Source: Dendrobium chrysotoxum (taxonomy: Eukaryota; Streptophyta; Magnoliopsida; Asparagales; Orchidaceae). From it: DNA of 64,000 nt. The position numbers and the translations under genes are program-made. The stretch covers positions 17,480,657-17,544,656 of the forward strand of contig CM034314.1 in the NCBI GenBank assembly GCA_019925795.1, in the 5' to 3' direction. The first letter of the stretch is position 1; each line of letters starts with the position of its first letter. The notes under the pieces were generated by a model. It saw nothing but the letters and a program-made list of their open reading frames with translations. It was not told where the DNA came from and searched no databases. Below, one piece after another: positions 36,920-48,879 of the stretch.

Positions 36920-38018
36920 TATCACGCCCTAGAATCAAATTTGAAAGAATTGTCCATTTTAATAACCCAAAGATACAAAAAGCATTTGGTAAATAAAAAA
37001 TATGAATTTTTGAATGTTTGTTTGAACTAGAGCGTTTCAGCGTTGTGCTTTGGAGTGCTACGACATTGGCTTAAGAGCACAATAGTGACAAAAATCACTG
37101 CCACGACGTTTATATATATTTTCTATAGTAATTCTAGATTTAGCTAGTAGCACTACAACGCTGGTGGTGGCGCTAAGGCGCTGCGCTCTAAAATATGTAT
37201 ATATATATATGCTCATCGGGAGTCATAAGGATAGAAGTAAGATCAAAATACCCTCAATTAAATATTTGATACAAAGATACTGATTACTAATACTGATATT
37301 AATTTCTGAATATTGATACTAATTATTAATATTGATTACTGAATACAGATACTGATTATTGTTTATTGATACAATATGAATAATGATACTGAGACACTGA
37401 TTTATGTTATTGATTATTGTTACGATGAACAAATATTGATATTACTGTTATAATTGATGGACTGATGTAAAGGATTGAATGATAAAGACATAATAAATGA
37501 TTGATTGAGAGAACAAGATAGGATGTATAACATAACTGATGAATTGACACAAGCGATCAGTATCGATAGCATGTATTAATTTATAGATTTCCTTATATGA
37601 TTATAAGCATATTATTTTTCTTTTTCCCTTGTATTAATTTTAGTAGTAAGATTTTAGTTACTGGCTGGGTTTTTATGCTTATTACATAATTTTACATGAT
37701 TTCAGGTAAAGGTAATGAGCTTACAGCTTGAAGCTAGATAATGATATTAGTGTAGTTTTATTTCAGTTTCTTTGATTTATGTATTCTTTTATAGCTAATG
37801 GTGGCTATTGTTTATATTATTTTGAACTCTGGATATAAAATATTAATATTGACTATAGAAATATAAATTATATTTATTGGGATTTCATTAATGCAATTAA
37901 TCAGCTTTGGATGTTAAATTGATATGGTTGTGAATGAATATTAGTTGTTAATGAGAATTGAACAAATAGAAAGAGAATAAAAATAAAATTTTTCCACTTT
38001 AAATCTTGGGGCGTGACA
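36920..38018 (+). mobile_element. Solo LTR, 1.1 kb, with TAGGC target duplication
   Basis: The block starts TATCACGCCCTAGAA and ends TTGGGGCGTGACA. TGTCACGCCC...GGGGCGTGACA is a familiar terminus of Ty3/gypsy LTRs; here the first G has become A. TAGGC flanks both sides exactly (36915-36919 and 38019-38023). There is no coding sequence or internal domain between, so this is a solo LTR. Part of it (37265-37440) is a degenerate GATACTGATTATT-type repeat, and 37028-37190 holds a small inverted-repeat element. Confidence 0.82.
37028..37190. mobile_element. Small inverted-repeat insert in the solo LTR
   Basis: TAGAGCG at the left end and CGCTCTA at the right end are inverted. Further in, CAGCGTTGTGCTT on the left and, on the other strand, CAGCGTTGTAGTGCTAC on the right correspond. 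It is GC-richer than its surroundings. It could be a MITE or a palindromic part of the LTR itself; no target duplication is clear. Confidence 0.35.
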
Positions 38019-38644
38019 TAGGCTCACCACCCATCTCATTTATAATGTCCCTAAGAGACCTAGGAGCCCATTGGACTTATCATCATGGATCTAACCAGAG
38101 CTTGGGTTAGCCTAATTTAATTAATTAAGTTAATTGGGTTGAATTGGCAAGATTGGCTTAAACCTAGCCTTTTTAATGTAGCTTAACCCCTCTTTTCTTG
38201 GCCCATCATCCAACCTTGACCCCTTTATATTAGACTGACTATAGATAGGTTAGTTTTAGAATTTTTTTTATTTGGCTAAATATAATTAGAATCTTAAACA
38301 CTCAAGGCATCTTAAGCTCCTTTAGTTCCTAATCTAGCCTGATGAATCTTTCCTTTAAACCTAAGCATTAGCTCAAAGCTTTTCAGCTTGATTACAATTG
38401 GAATTAGCATAGGTCAAACCCTTGGAACCTCTCCATGATGCTAAAATCAGTGAGAGGGTATTTACAAGAAGAGGGTGATCCTCAATCATATGAGAGTTTA
38501 TCCTTGAGTTTGTAATTATACGAGGAGTCTCCTAGAGTGTTCCCAACCCCTTCCAGTCAATATTGTGAGCCACCAGAACTATTGACCCCTACAACTACCC
38601 CAGAAATCATGAATTGGATAAAGATGATTTAGCTCGAATATGGA

Positions 38645-40549
38645 TTGTATCTTGATTTTGTTATGCAGTGGTTGAGAAAACAATCAAAGGAGGAACTTTA
38701 AGTTCTCGTTGGTGGGGTTGATTTGTACAGAAACATTTCTCTTCTATCTATAGTGGGGCATGGTGGTATGGGAAAGACAACTCTCTTCAAACATGTTTAT
38801 GAAGATGAAATGACAGAGGAATTTGAGCCTGAAATGAAATTTGAGGAGGAGACGATGTCCAAAAGGTTCTTGCTGATCCTCGATGACATTCGAGGTAAGG
38901 AGGAGAAATAGCATAATAGTTAATGGGAAAGTGTGCTTGCCCCTCCATCTTGTAGAAATCCGGGAAGTAAAATTTTGATAACAACTCGAATGGATTCGGT
39001 TGCATCGATGATTTCAAAGAATTGGGTCAGAATGATATATTTCCCATCTTAAGATCGAGTCACATGTTCCTCCCAAAGCATCTGCAAAATTGTTTTACGC
39101 TTTGTTGTATATTCCCACGAGATCATTGGTTCGATAAAAGATAATATAGTATGAATGTGAATTACATCATCTTTTCATTATGCCACCTTGTATTCGAGGA
39201 GAGGTTGTGGAGGATATTGGAGGAAGTCATTTTGAGGTTTTAATCAAGAAATCTTTCTCTGGAAAGATTCGATTTCAACACATAATGCGTTACCAAATGC
39301 ATGAGTTACCACACGAGTTGGCACAGTTTGTTTCTGCATAAAAATGCTTTAGAATCATTGGGGATGAAGAATTATTATTATTTTTTATATAATTCCCGAA
39401 GCGATTCGATGCTTGTCTATTGATAGCAGCAATTTAAGAGTGCTAAAAAGGATTGAGAAATTTTTAAAAAAATGTTTGAGCTAGGTTTTGATGAGGTACT
39501 GCTCAAATTTTTAAAGTATCGAAAAGCATCAGTTTGTTGTACATTTATGCTCCGTGCCTAAAAATGATACCTGATGCAATTGGATATCTGTCATGCCTCC
39601 GATACTTGAATATTCTTTAAACATTAGTGCCAAGATCTCTAAGCAATCCATATCATTTGCAATTCAATTGGGAAGCTAAACTCTCTTCAACAACTAGATG
39701 AATTTTATGTTAAGAATGAGGTCGGTTACGAAATTGGGGAGTCGGAATACATGAATGATTATCGCCGGTTAAGAATCGAACTTCTTCAAGATGCGAAGGA
39801 GGCCGAGGAGGCTTGCAGTGTCAAATTATGTGCCGAGAGGTGGAATTTCATTAACTCGAGGAGTGTCGATTCGATTGAGAACATGCTCGACGACCTTTAG
39901 CCACCAGAATGTTTATGGAATATGAGCATAAAGTGATACATGTATGCAAGGTCAGCAATATGGATGAACAATTGTCAATCAGATCCCCAATCTAGAGAAA
40001 ATCGAAAGGGCGGATTGCAGCAGATGGTAAAGTCTTCCTCCTTTCGGGCAACTTCGTTTCGTCAAATCACTAGGACTCATTAACATGCCAAAAGTAAAAT
40101 GCCTCGAAAGTAAATTTAATGTGATTGATCAATACAACACCTTTCCATTACTAGAGTTGTTATATATTATGGAATTAGAAGCATTAGAGGATTGGTTTGG
40201 GGCAGGAGTGGCTGCTGAAGATGGATGTTTTTTCCTTGTTTAATTGAACTAGTACTAATTAACTGCCCAAAGTTGAAAGAGTCACCCTAATTGCCTCTTA
40301 AGCTCAAGGGCTTGAAGATAGTATCTATAGGGTGGAAGACTTTATTTGCTGTAGCATTTCAAATTCTATTTCCCTTGAATTTTTGGTTGTATATTACTAT
40401 CCTAACATTACATCCCTTCTTCCGGCTGATGAAATAGCAAGACTTGGAGCACTAAGATACTTGAAAATTAAAAGGTGCCCCAATCTGATCTCTCTCGGAA
40501 GACATCGAGATATGGATTCCATTAAAAAATTGCTATCTCATGCTAAGTA
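38645..40549 (+). pseudogene. NB-LRR resistance gene relic (CC-NB-LRR, RGA type)
   Basis: Across frames one sees the NB-ARC P-loop GHGGMGKTTL (near 38757), the kinase-2 strand KRFLLILDD (38860) and RNBS-B ILITTRMDSVA (38970). A winged-helix end with the MHD-like MHELPHELAQF (39300) follows, then leucine-rich repeats such as LPADEIARLGALRYLKIKRCPNLISLG up to the stop at 40548. About 55 residues that normally link the P-loop region to kinase-2 are missing, and there are many stops and frameshifts. The N-terminal coiled coil is absent. Intact relatives are intracellular pathogen sensors; this copy cannot be functional. From 39700 onward it is repeated at 50515. Confidence 0.9.
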
Positions 40550-40559
40550 ATAGCATTAT

Positions 40560-42055
40560 AAATGATCTGTGGGTGTTGCTAAATGATGTATTAGAGAGCA
40601 TCCCCTTTGGAGAGGTTGATTATTATAGATAATGATGATAAAGCTTGATATCACTCTCATTTTTAAAAAAAAAAATTTCCTTAAGTCAAATGAAACTACA
40701 AATCAGCATTAAATGCTTACCTCGTTTACTCTGTGCTAAATCCTTGCGAATATCTGATGAAATCTCGTAAATTCAACTGAATTTTGCCCCGAGGTCGCTT
40801 CTGCGTAAGACCCTTCGCCTCATTCAAACACAATGGATGGTCGTTAAAAATAGAATGAACTGGACCTCACTTTTTATTCTTGAATTCAAATCTCGCACTC
40901 CCCCTCGTCCTCAAGTCCAAATCCCAACCCTCTCGCAAACTGCTTTCTTCCCCATGTTCTTTCACACAACCCGTCCCAGCCTCTCCGTCCAACCCCACGT
41001 GAGAAGGTCTGTCCGCCTCTGCTTCACTTCCAAGCCAAAATCCACGCAAGGAGCCCCTCAAGAAGTGGAAATAACCTTTGTCCGTTCTTGTCCGCTAAGA
41101 GTCTAATCGACGTTCACTCCAACTCTTCCTTCCAACCCACGATCTACCTGCGGTTTCAGCCAAGTGACTCCAGAAAACCACACGATCGAGAGCCTTCCCT
41201 TGTCTATCCCAAACTCAATCGCAGCTCCACGAACCACGCTTCAAACCAACATCCAAATCCTTCCAACCTACTGCCTGAAACCTGCTCTTCTCTCTATATG
41301 CCTAAGAACTCCAGCAAATATCCGTCCGCTTGCAAGAGTTGTTTATGTGATCCATTCCCCTTTACATTTTAAAGCTGAGTTATCTTTTATTCCCACTTAA
41401 TAAGTACACTGCATAATTCCAAGGGAAAAGGACAAACTTTGCAGTAAGATTCTCCTTTTTTTTATGTCCGTAGCTAATCGAGTGGAGGTCGCCAATTACC
41501 TTTATGCCATTACTAAACTCAAAATGGATGTACGCATAATAACAGAGATGTTGACAAATATGCATGAATTTGAGACATACAACAGGAGCAGTTTCTTTTT
41601 ATTATTATTATTTTCATTCTATGCAAGGACTCCTACTGTCTTACACGAAAAAATCTTGTGCCAGCAGTTTTTTTTTTTTTAGCTCTATTCTATGGTCCAT
41701 TTGACTAGCATTATTCCACTAGCTCACCAAATCATCTCCCAACCTTTTTTTTTTTTAATAAACAGTTCACCGTTCAAAGCCACCCTCATTACAAGTCTCC
41801 CATGTGAAATCATTCCTATTGGATACCAAAATAATACCTTTATTTGCTACAGCTTTTTGTTTTGTCATTTTGCTTCATTAATCTTTACTTTTAGTTAGTA
41901 GTTTTGATTAAAGTTATTAGTCACTGGCATCTTATCTTAATAATATTAAGGCTATCAGTTTTTTTTGCCACTTTGTATTATTGAGTATTAGTTATATTAA
42001 AATTGTCATTAGCAATTTATATTAGCATTATATTATTATCAACTGGAGTAAGTGT
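40560..42055 (+). other. NB-LRR 3' flank, unit 1 copy
   Basis: Non-coding flank of the NB-LRR relic, matched at 51370-52873. It has a C-rich patch (40830-41380) with overlapping short open frames, one of 89 codons starting at 40837 that also stays open in the second copy. Shared openness is expected from recent duplication and is not proof of coding. From 41440 on it is T-rich with homopolymer runs. It stops at AGTGT (42051-42055), where LTR sequence begins abruptly. Confidence 0.55.
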
Positions 42056-44213
42056 CGTCGAAGACCCCATACACATGTTTTATTGCATGTGGTGGGAATG
42101 AATACTATGGCTGATGTGTCTAAGGACACCTACCATGCACGCACTTTATTGCACGTGGTGGGAAGGCCCAGACTCTTGTAGTTTTTCTCCTAAACGGGGG
42201 AGACGCCGGGAGGCTGTCGAAATTTTGGGTGAACTTGAGACTATACTTGGACTTGCTTGAACTCAAAAGAAGAGGAACAAAACTAAAACTTGAGCTTAAT
42301 TTGGAACTCCAATGAACATTACAGGGGACTTTGTTTGGACTTAGATATGCTTTAAAACTCAAGTGACTAATAAAAATTTGAATCTAATTAAAATGAGAAA
42401 ATACAAAAAGTTTGAAAATGAACATTATGAAACTCAAACTCAATCATATTGGGACTCAAACATACAATGAACTTGGACTCAAACTTGTGAACCTTCGAAC
42501 AGAATTTGGACTTGAACACAAGCCAAAAAAAAAAGAACTTGTAATTTGACTACAGGGGAGTTGAGCTTGAACAACATAACAAAGAACTTTGACTTGAACA
42601 TGAACTTGAGCTTTCAATTGAACAAATGACTTGAGTCAAACTTGACAACAAGAGACTTAATTTTGAGTGGAAAACAACAAATTGAGCCTCATACTTGATT
42701 ATTTATAATCATATAAATGAGGAGTGATGATCTAAAGAATTCAAATGAATGTTAATGGGCAGCTACAATAATAACCCATGACAACTAAAATTTCTCTATC
42801 TTGCTCATAAAGGGTGACTAATGTGAGCACACACTTTGATTGCAAGTAAACACACCGATCCACTTGTGAAAGATAAAACAAATGAGCATGAAGGAATGCA
42901 ATGTCATCTCTCTCATCAGCAACGGTTCAATTCCAAGAAGATACAACAGTGAAGGAGATCAAATGCAATTGAACCAATGAGAATCATATATCCCTCTCAC
43001 AGTCAACACAAGTCAACATAAAGGAAACTATATGAATACATTGCAAGTGGGGGAGACTAGTGTACAAGGAGCATAATGATTTGATGCTCTCACTGAGACA
43101 TGAAGGATGTGAAATAGATGCAACAACTCTGTACATTCAAGATCAACGCACAAGAAGAGAACAATGAGGGCTGACGTGCAATGGTTATGATGATTCCTTC
43201 ATACGTACCCTCCTATGAGCTACTACAAAAGTTCATCATGTACACAACATATTGTTTACAAGTAAATACAGACGAGCTGCAACAAACACAGATACCCATC
43301 GACCGTAATGAATTTGATAGAAGCTTGTAGTGTCATGAAGATACAGACAGTAATTGCTAGAAGAATTGAAAGAGGCACAAGCAAATATACCAAATCTCAG
43401 TAAGCTATGGTAATTAGCATGCAATAATTGCATGAATGTGCTCACAATCAATATGTTGGGAGAGATAGATGACAGATGCGAGCTCCTACGAGTCAATGTA
43501 GGAAATCTCTCCCATATACGAAGTACTTATGAACTATTTTAGCAAGGATACCGCAATGTTCCTACGGCTAACAACCATCCAACAAAAGACAGACACACTG
43601 ATCTTCTGCAAGCCAAAGATGAAATGTATATAACAAGATGTAAACTCCTACAAGTTATTGTAGGAAACTCATCAGGCCATCCATAAAGGAATACAGAGGA
43701 GCCCCAGCAGATGTAGGATCCTGCGAGTCATTGCAGGAGGGTTGCCATATACATTGCCTATCATCTACGGGCAAATATTGAAGCGCCATGATAAGTATAG
43801 GATTCCTACGAATTACTAAGGAAGATCCCTATACATCTAATGAATGGTCCATAAGCCAAGTACATGAGAATTACAACAAATACAACTATCCATAAATCAA
43901 AGCAGGAGATTCGTTAGTGTATTAAGATCCACCTGCAGAAAGCAAATAGTGTACGACAGTCTACCTGTACAAAACAACGAGCAACCCATAATACGATGCC
44001 ACCGGATCTGCAACACTCGTATAAGCAGACAAAAGGCGTTTATGAGCTTTCAAATAGAATGCTACATTCAAATGAGAGTTTCCCACACAACTGAGCAGCG
44101 TCAAATGTCCAAAATGCCCCCGCATATGCACCGTAATATGTATGCACATAGGTACGCAAATGCACGTGTAATTGTAGACCCGCATGGGCCCCGACGAGCA
44201 TGTTATTGGTACA

Positions 44214-44224
44214 CACGTGACGTC
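44214..44224 (+). promoter_or_regulatory. G-box/TGACG composite site in LTR (first)
   Basis: CACGTGACGTC joins a G-box (CACGTG) to TGACGTC, both bound by plant bZIP factors. It lies inside ATTGGTACACACGTGACGTC, which is repeated 148 bases later. Function is inferred from the motif alone. Confidence 0.5.
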
Positions 44225-44361
44225 TATGGATGTTACACGAGTCAATAAATTTGAGTCCGATCCTCCTAAGCAGGTAAATAAGAGTTGATAAGGTTCAAAA
44301 AATAATTATTAAATATCCCCCAAACACCTGCATGGGCCCCGACGAGCGTGTTATTGGTACA

Positions 44362-44372
44362 CACGTGACGTC
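44362..44372 (+). promoter_or_regulatory. G-box/TGACG composite site in LTR (second)
   Basis: Second CACGTGACGTC in the same LTR, in an internal repeat that includes GGGCCCCGACGAGCGTGTTA. Confidence 0.5.
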
Positions 44373-45732
44373 TAGGGATGCTGCGCGGGTTAATAAGTGA
44401 ATTCAGGTTCGAGCTCGATCCTTCTATTCAAGTAGATGGGAGTTGACATGGCTCGAACTATTAAACAAATGTACAGTTGTGGGGTTGACTGAGATATTTA
44501 TTTTATACTTTCATATTAGGCCTTCAAGGCTTATAATCAAGAGAATTCACTTACAAAGGCATAAAGTCTACGAAACCTGATCCTCTGTCGACAGCCCGAC
44601 AGAGTCGACAAGGTTCACCCCATAAATATAAATGATCCCAAACACCCCGATGATGGCCGTGTTGAAGGCAAATCTTAATCGGAGGGGTCTATTCCAAATA
44701 ATTCTAAATGCCACCCTAAATATCCACAAAAATAAAAAAAGCCAAAAAAATTATTTCAGAATCCAAATATTTAAAATTGAAATTAAACCATCAATCGTTT
44801 AAAGCAAAATCCATCCACCCTCCATAACAGTTTACCAAGGTGGACAAATTAAAATTTACTTCAGCTCACATGGAGCTAATGCCTAGTCAAAAATATCACT
44901 AGGATTCATTTTCAAATAATCTCCTGCCATTACGGATGTGGTACGTGTCCTCTAACTGGCAATTTCGTCGTCAAATGTCACTGCAGGATAAACAGTTATG
45001 ACCCGGGGCCCTCTGAACCGAGTGGTTTTGCTGCCAAATGACACCACGTGATACCGATTATGTCCAGAGCCAATACGTTCCTCATTAACATTAAATTCCT
45101 TATACATGAATCAATAAGATATAATTGATAGGGCACAAAGCCCTCTGTTAGCTAAGGTGGATTCAAATTTGTCCTCTTAGGCAAATACTCACCCCAGGTC
45201 TACAAGGTACCCTTGGACGAAGCAACCCATGGCTGCCGACAAGGATCCTTCTGTTAGGATGGGTCGACTACCTCCTCTGACTAAGTAGACCAGGGACCAC
45301 GATGACCCAAGATGACGGAACCATGGGATCTTGATTGGGTCCATCATCCATTCCCCCACCATCTGCTTTAAGTATAAGATGGTGAAATTTTAATTTTAAT
45401 ATCAAATCTTCAAACTTTCAATATCCAAAACCCATGCTGCTACTATATGCCAGATGCACGTATTCTCTACATATCTGATTGACGACTAGTTTTTATCGTA
45501 AGTTCTCTCTCATTATCGAGAGGGGTAATTAACTATAGGGGCTTGCGCCTATAGGAAATCAGAACTCAGATTATAAAGTCCTCGCAAAATGAGGGCAAAA
45601 TCTCTGGGTAGTGTCTTATCTACAACCTAATCTGCCTTCCAAAATTTACCTCGGAACTTAATCCGTTAAAACTCCCCTAGAAAAATAAAGCGGGTGGAGG
45701 CCGGGGCAGAATTTTTGGAGCCCATAGATTTC

Positions 45733-45750
45733 TGGCGACTCCGCTGGGGA
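45733..45750 (+). promoter_or_regulatory. Primer-binding site, tRNA-Arg type
   Basis: TGGCGACTCCGCTGGGGA lies six bases after the LTR end. It is complementary to a tRNA 3' end ending in CGCCA; this primer site is known from Ogre-type plant Ty3/gypsy elements, where it is assigned to tRNA-Arg. It fixes the element's orientation as plus. Confidence 0.8.
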
Positions 45751-46054
45751 CTAGTTTCTCTTTCTATCTTTGGCTAGTCGTCTTAGCGTTATAGTAGCAG
45801 TTAATCAATACGTGCTGAAATTGTAAAATTTCTAAGGCGATCATTTAATGAATTTAAATGTTAAATATTAAAAAAAATCATTACATGTATTCATTGAGAT
45901 AGTGTATTTAGCATGGCTTTAAATTTATATTATTTTAATTAATTGCTAATAATTATCTACTTTTGTCTTTTATTCTGTGCAAGTCTCTGCATTTTGAAAG
46001 TATGAGGTGATGTATCAGATTCTGATTACTAACTCTTACCTTTTATTTATGCAG

Positions 46055-46567
46055 ATGGATCTACAGAACACCTCATTCACCGTCCAATTGGGACGTGGCA
46101 CCAGCATCCAACTGGCAAATGCAATCATTAATACTAGAAATGCTGGAGCCACCATTCAATTCAGTAGTGTTGACTTCTCAGCAATTACTGCAAGGATTGC
46201 TGTCGTTCCTGCGAACGATGTGAACTCTGAAAGGCTTGCAAGGAGACTCCATCTTACCAGAGCTCTTACCCGTCGTACACATCTGCCAGTGCTTCGACCA
46301 ACTACTGAATTTGCTACACGCCGGATGCATCTTCTAGCGTCACGGACCACTACTGCCGCTGAAAATCCTTGCAAGAGGACTTCTGTGTTCGAAAAACTGT
46401 CACAGCCTGAGGCCTTGGCTATCAAAAGAGTTGTGGCTGGTGAGAGGATTTCTATGGTAACTGCGAATATCACATCTTTGTCGATTGGGTTACCTGCACC
46501 TAGAAGGAATGATTCTGAGGCCTCGAGGAAGGCTTACGAGAAGGCAAAGAAGGAAGAAGAACGGTGA
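46055..46567 (+). CDS. Extra ORF upstream of gag (170 codons), retroelement
   Basis: An open frame starting MDLQNTSFTVQLGRGTSIQL, about 300 bases after the primer site and before gag. Ogre/Tat elements often carry an additional ORF of unknown function in this place. No domain is visible. The N-terminal third is uncharged and the C-terminal end is basic/acidic (ASRKAYEKAKKEEER). A longer frame from 46007 exists, but the ATG at 46055 starts a more usual protein. The sequence after its stop continues in another frame with several stops, so the original protein may have been longer. Confidence 0.5.
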   Translation: MDLQNTSFTVQLGRGTSIQLANAIINTRNAGATIQFSSVDFSAITARIAVVPANDVNSERLARRLHLTRALTRRTHLPVLRPTTEFATRRMHLLASRTTTAAENPCKRTSVFEKLSQPEALAIKRVVAGERISMVTANITSLSIGLPAPRRNDSEASRKAYEKAKKEEER

Positions 46568-46569
46568 GC

Positions 46570-48732
46570 TGCGGGCTCAGCAGCAACAGCTGCCGGTCCA
46601 CTCATCCAATCTATCAGTCAGAGAGCCTGAAGCCAATATTCATATCCGGAACAAGTTTACTGACCTAAGATGGGTCAAAAGAAATAGCTCTACGGAAGAG
46701 ATGATGAAATCTTTCTAGGATCAACAACCTGAAGTCCCAGCCCCTCCAAGAAAGAAAGAACCCGAAACCCTATCAGCTCGGGTATACCGGGTATTGAAGA
46801 TGGTGAAAGAGAAGGGTCTGAAGAAAAGGAGATTCTAGAGGCCACTAATGATTGAGGCCAGAAGGACCCCTCCAAGGGAAAGGCTGTCGTTTGATTTGAT
46901 AGCCGAAGGCAGAAAACGATGACAACAAATTTCATTCGGTGAGCATCGGGGTGTGACACCTGAACCTTGGGTTCAGGGATCCGTCGCCGAAAGGTCCTGA
47001 TAAAAAGAAAAGCAAATCTAGATGCCAAGGCCTCATAGAGAAGAAAATGAAGATAGAAGAAAAAGAGAAATAAATCTGGCTGTGACATCCGGTGCAACTT
47101 CCCAGAGATCCGCCCCTAACAACACAACGTCAAAAGTTGGTCCAAAAGAAAACCCACAATGACGCCCCTCCTAATGGTCAACACCTCGGAGAATCCTCCG
47201 AGGGATCCCGTCACTCGCCATCCCCTCCAAAGGAAGAGACGAATAACTTCGACCGTAGCCCACGGGTCGAAGAGATCTTCCTACCGAGTCAAGAATCAAA
47301 AATCCAGTGGCACCGCCGCTCGGAGATCCAAGTACTAGAAGAGGAAGTGGAAGAAAATATAGAAGAAGAAGAAAATATAGAAGAAGAGGAATATGTGGAA
47401 GGGGATGAAAATATAGAATTTATGGAAGAAGAAATGAAAGAAATAGATGACACAATATATATAGAAGTCGTCTATATGGTAAGACATACTCGCGCCATCG
47501 AGCAGGTCTACCATGATGATGGAGAAGATGGTCACAATCGGCAGCCACAACCCAAGCGAACCCAAAGGCGTTAGCGTGAGGTTGAGCCTATTATCGATAG
47601 AGGTGGTCCCCCTGCCAAGAAAAGAGTTGAGGAAGATGAAGAGGAGGAAGAAAATCCTTTCGTGACTGATGACGTCGTGCTTGGTGATATACTACAGCAA
47701 ATGGGAGAACAAATGAAAGCTAAAGACAAGGAGATCTCCTAGTTGAATGAGAAAATGACAAGAATGATGGCTCAGATGACAGTGATAATGCAAATGATAC
47801 AGAGAACTGCAGCCGTTGGTCCCATGCCAGATCCCCCTGCAGATCCTCCAAATCTCCAAATACCTCAAGGCTCAAAAATATGAGGTGTTCCTGAAACTGG
47901 CCATGAAGTTTGCAATGCCGTCCGCCAGCCCACTCCACAGAATGTTGCCAGCACCTCCGAGCTCGTAACGGCTGCACAGCTCGAAGGACTGATCACGGAA
48001 AAGATTAAGGCCATTATAGCTATTGACCAGGCCGAAAAGCTAGTGTGAAAAGGTCGTCCATATCCGGGAGAATACGACCAAGTTCCATACCCAAAAGGGT
48101 ATTCAGTGCTAAAGTTCCATACCTTCAACGGTACTAACAACCCTAGGCAACACTTGGCACAATTTAAGGCCACCTGTGGGAATACAGGGGGAAATGATGC
48201 CTTACTCTTCATATAGTTTGTTAACAGTTTAACAGCAACTACTTTCGAGTGGTATGCTGAGCTACCAAATGACTCTGTGAAGACATTCACAGAGTTAGAA
48301 TCAATGTTCATGAAAAGGTTCACTAGTGCAACTGAGAAAATCACAATCGCTGACCTCGCTTTAGATAAGAAAAAGAAAGAGGAGTCAGTATCGAAATATA
48401 TCACACGCTGGCGTAACTTGAGCATGAAATGTGAGCAGCAGCTCGAAGAAGAATATGTCGTACAGTTACTAATGGGAAACATCGATGATAAGATACAACC
48501 ATTTTTGTGCATGACTACAATTACCACATTTCAGGATTTGCTAGATAAGGTGGCCAAATTTGAGAAGTTAAATTTGTCAAGATCAGAAGGCAACTTTGAC
48601 AAGTTTAAAAAGGCTAAAGCCCTAGATGTTAAGAAGAGTGATATCTATAATATATCCTCCCTCATGTCAAATAGGGGGAAGCAGGTGGTTTACAACGTAG
48701 ACAAAGGCAAGCAGCCGATGCAGTACGAATAA
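46570..48732 (+). pseudogene. Ogre/Tat-like gag, decayed
   Basis: The N-terminal part (46570-47980) is charged and broken by stops. It includes a very acidic tract (47335-47460) and a likely coiled coil (MGEQMKAKDKEIS, LNEKMTRMMAQMTVIMQ). The gag core is clear from 47995 to about 48590: KIKAIIAIDQAEKLV, YPKGYSVLKFHTFNGTNNPR, QHLAQFKATCGN, FEWYAELPNDSVKTFTELE, MFMKRFTSA, then YITRWRNLSMKCEQ and LLMGNIDDKI. This is the Retrotrans_gag type found in Tat/Athila-lineage plant elements; it would form the virus-like particle. In-frame stops occur near 47743 (TAG), 47881 (TGA), 48047 (TGA), 48213 (TAG) and 48730 (TAA), so it is not functional. Confidence 0.88.
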
Positions 48733-48879
48733 AAGCCGAAACAAGTCTACAACCCTAACCCTCAGTAGAAGCTAGTACTTAGAGGAAATGATAGGCCACG
48801 AACTTTCTAAGGTGGAGGGGATCGCCCAAGGCAAGCAACAGGAGCTGGTGATAGAATTTTCCCATCCCTCAAAGATAAG

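Larger units (their letters stand above)
42056..45726 (+). mobile_element. Long LTR of Ogre/Tat-like element, unit 1 (5' end missing)
   Basis: It matches 53538-57211 in order. It has two hairpin units (42072-42091 and about 42135-42160), the GGGGGAGACGCCGGGAGGCTG block, the middle section, the G-box sites, the conserved block 45147-45360 and the end GGAGCCCATA (CACA in other copies). The primer-binding site follows at once, so this is the 5' LTR of the element whose gag region comes next. Compared with unit 2 it lacks about 664 bases, including the (TA)n tract and the LTR start. Confidence 0.85.

Noticed and set aside
47335..47565. Minus-strand open frame rich in Phe/Tyr/Ile
   Set aside because: It is the shadow of the acidic GAAGAA-repeat tract of gag on the plus strand.
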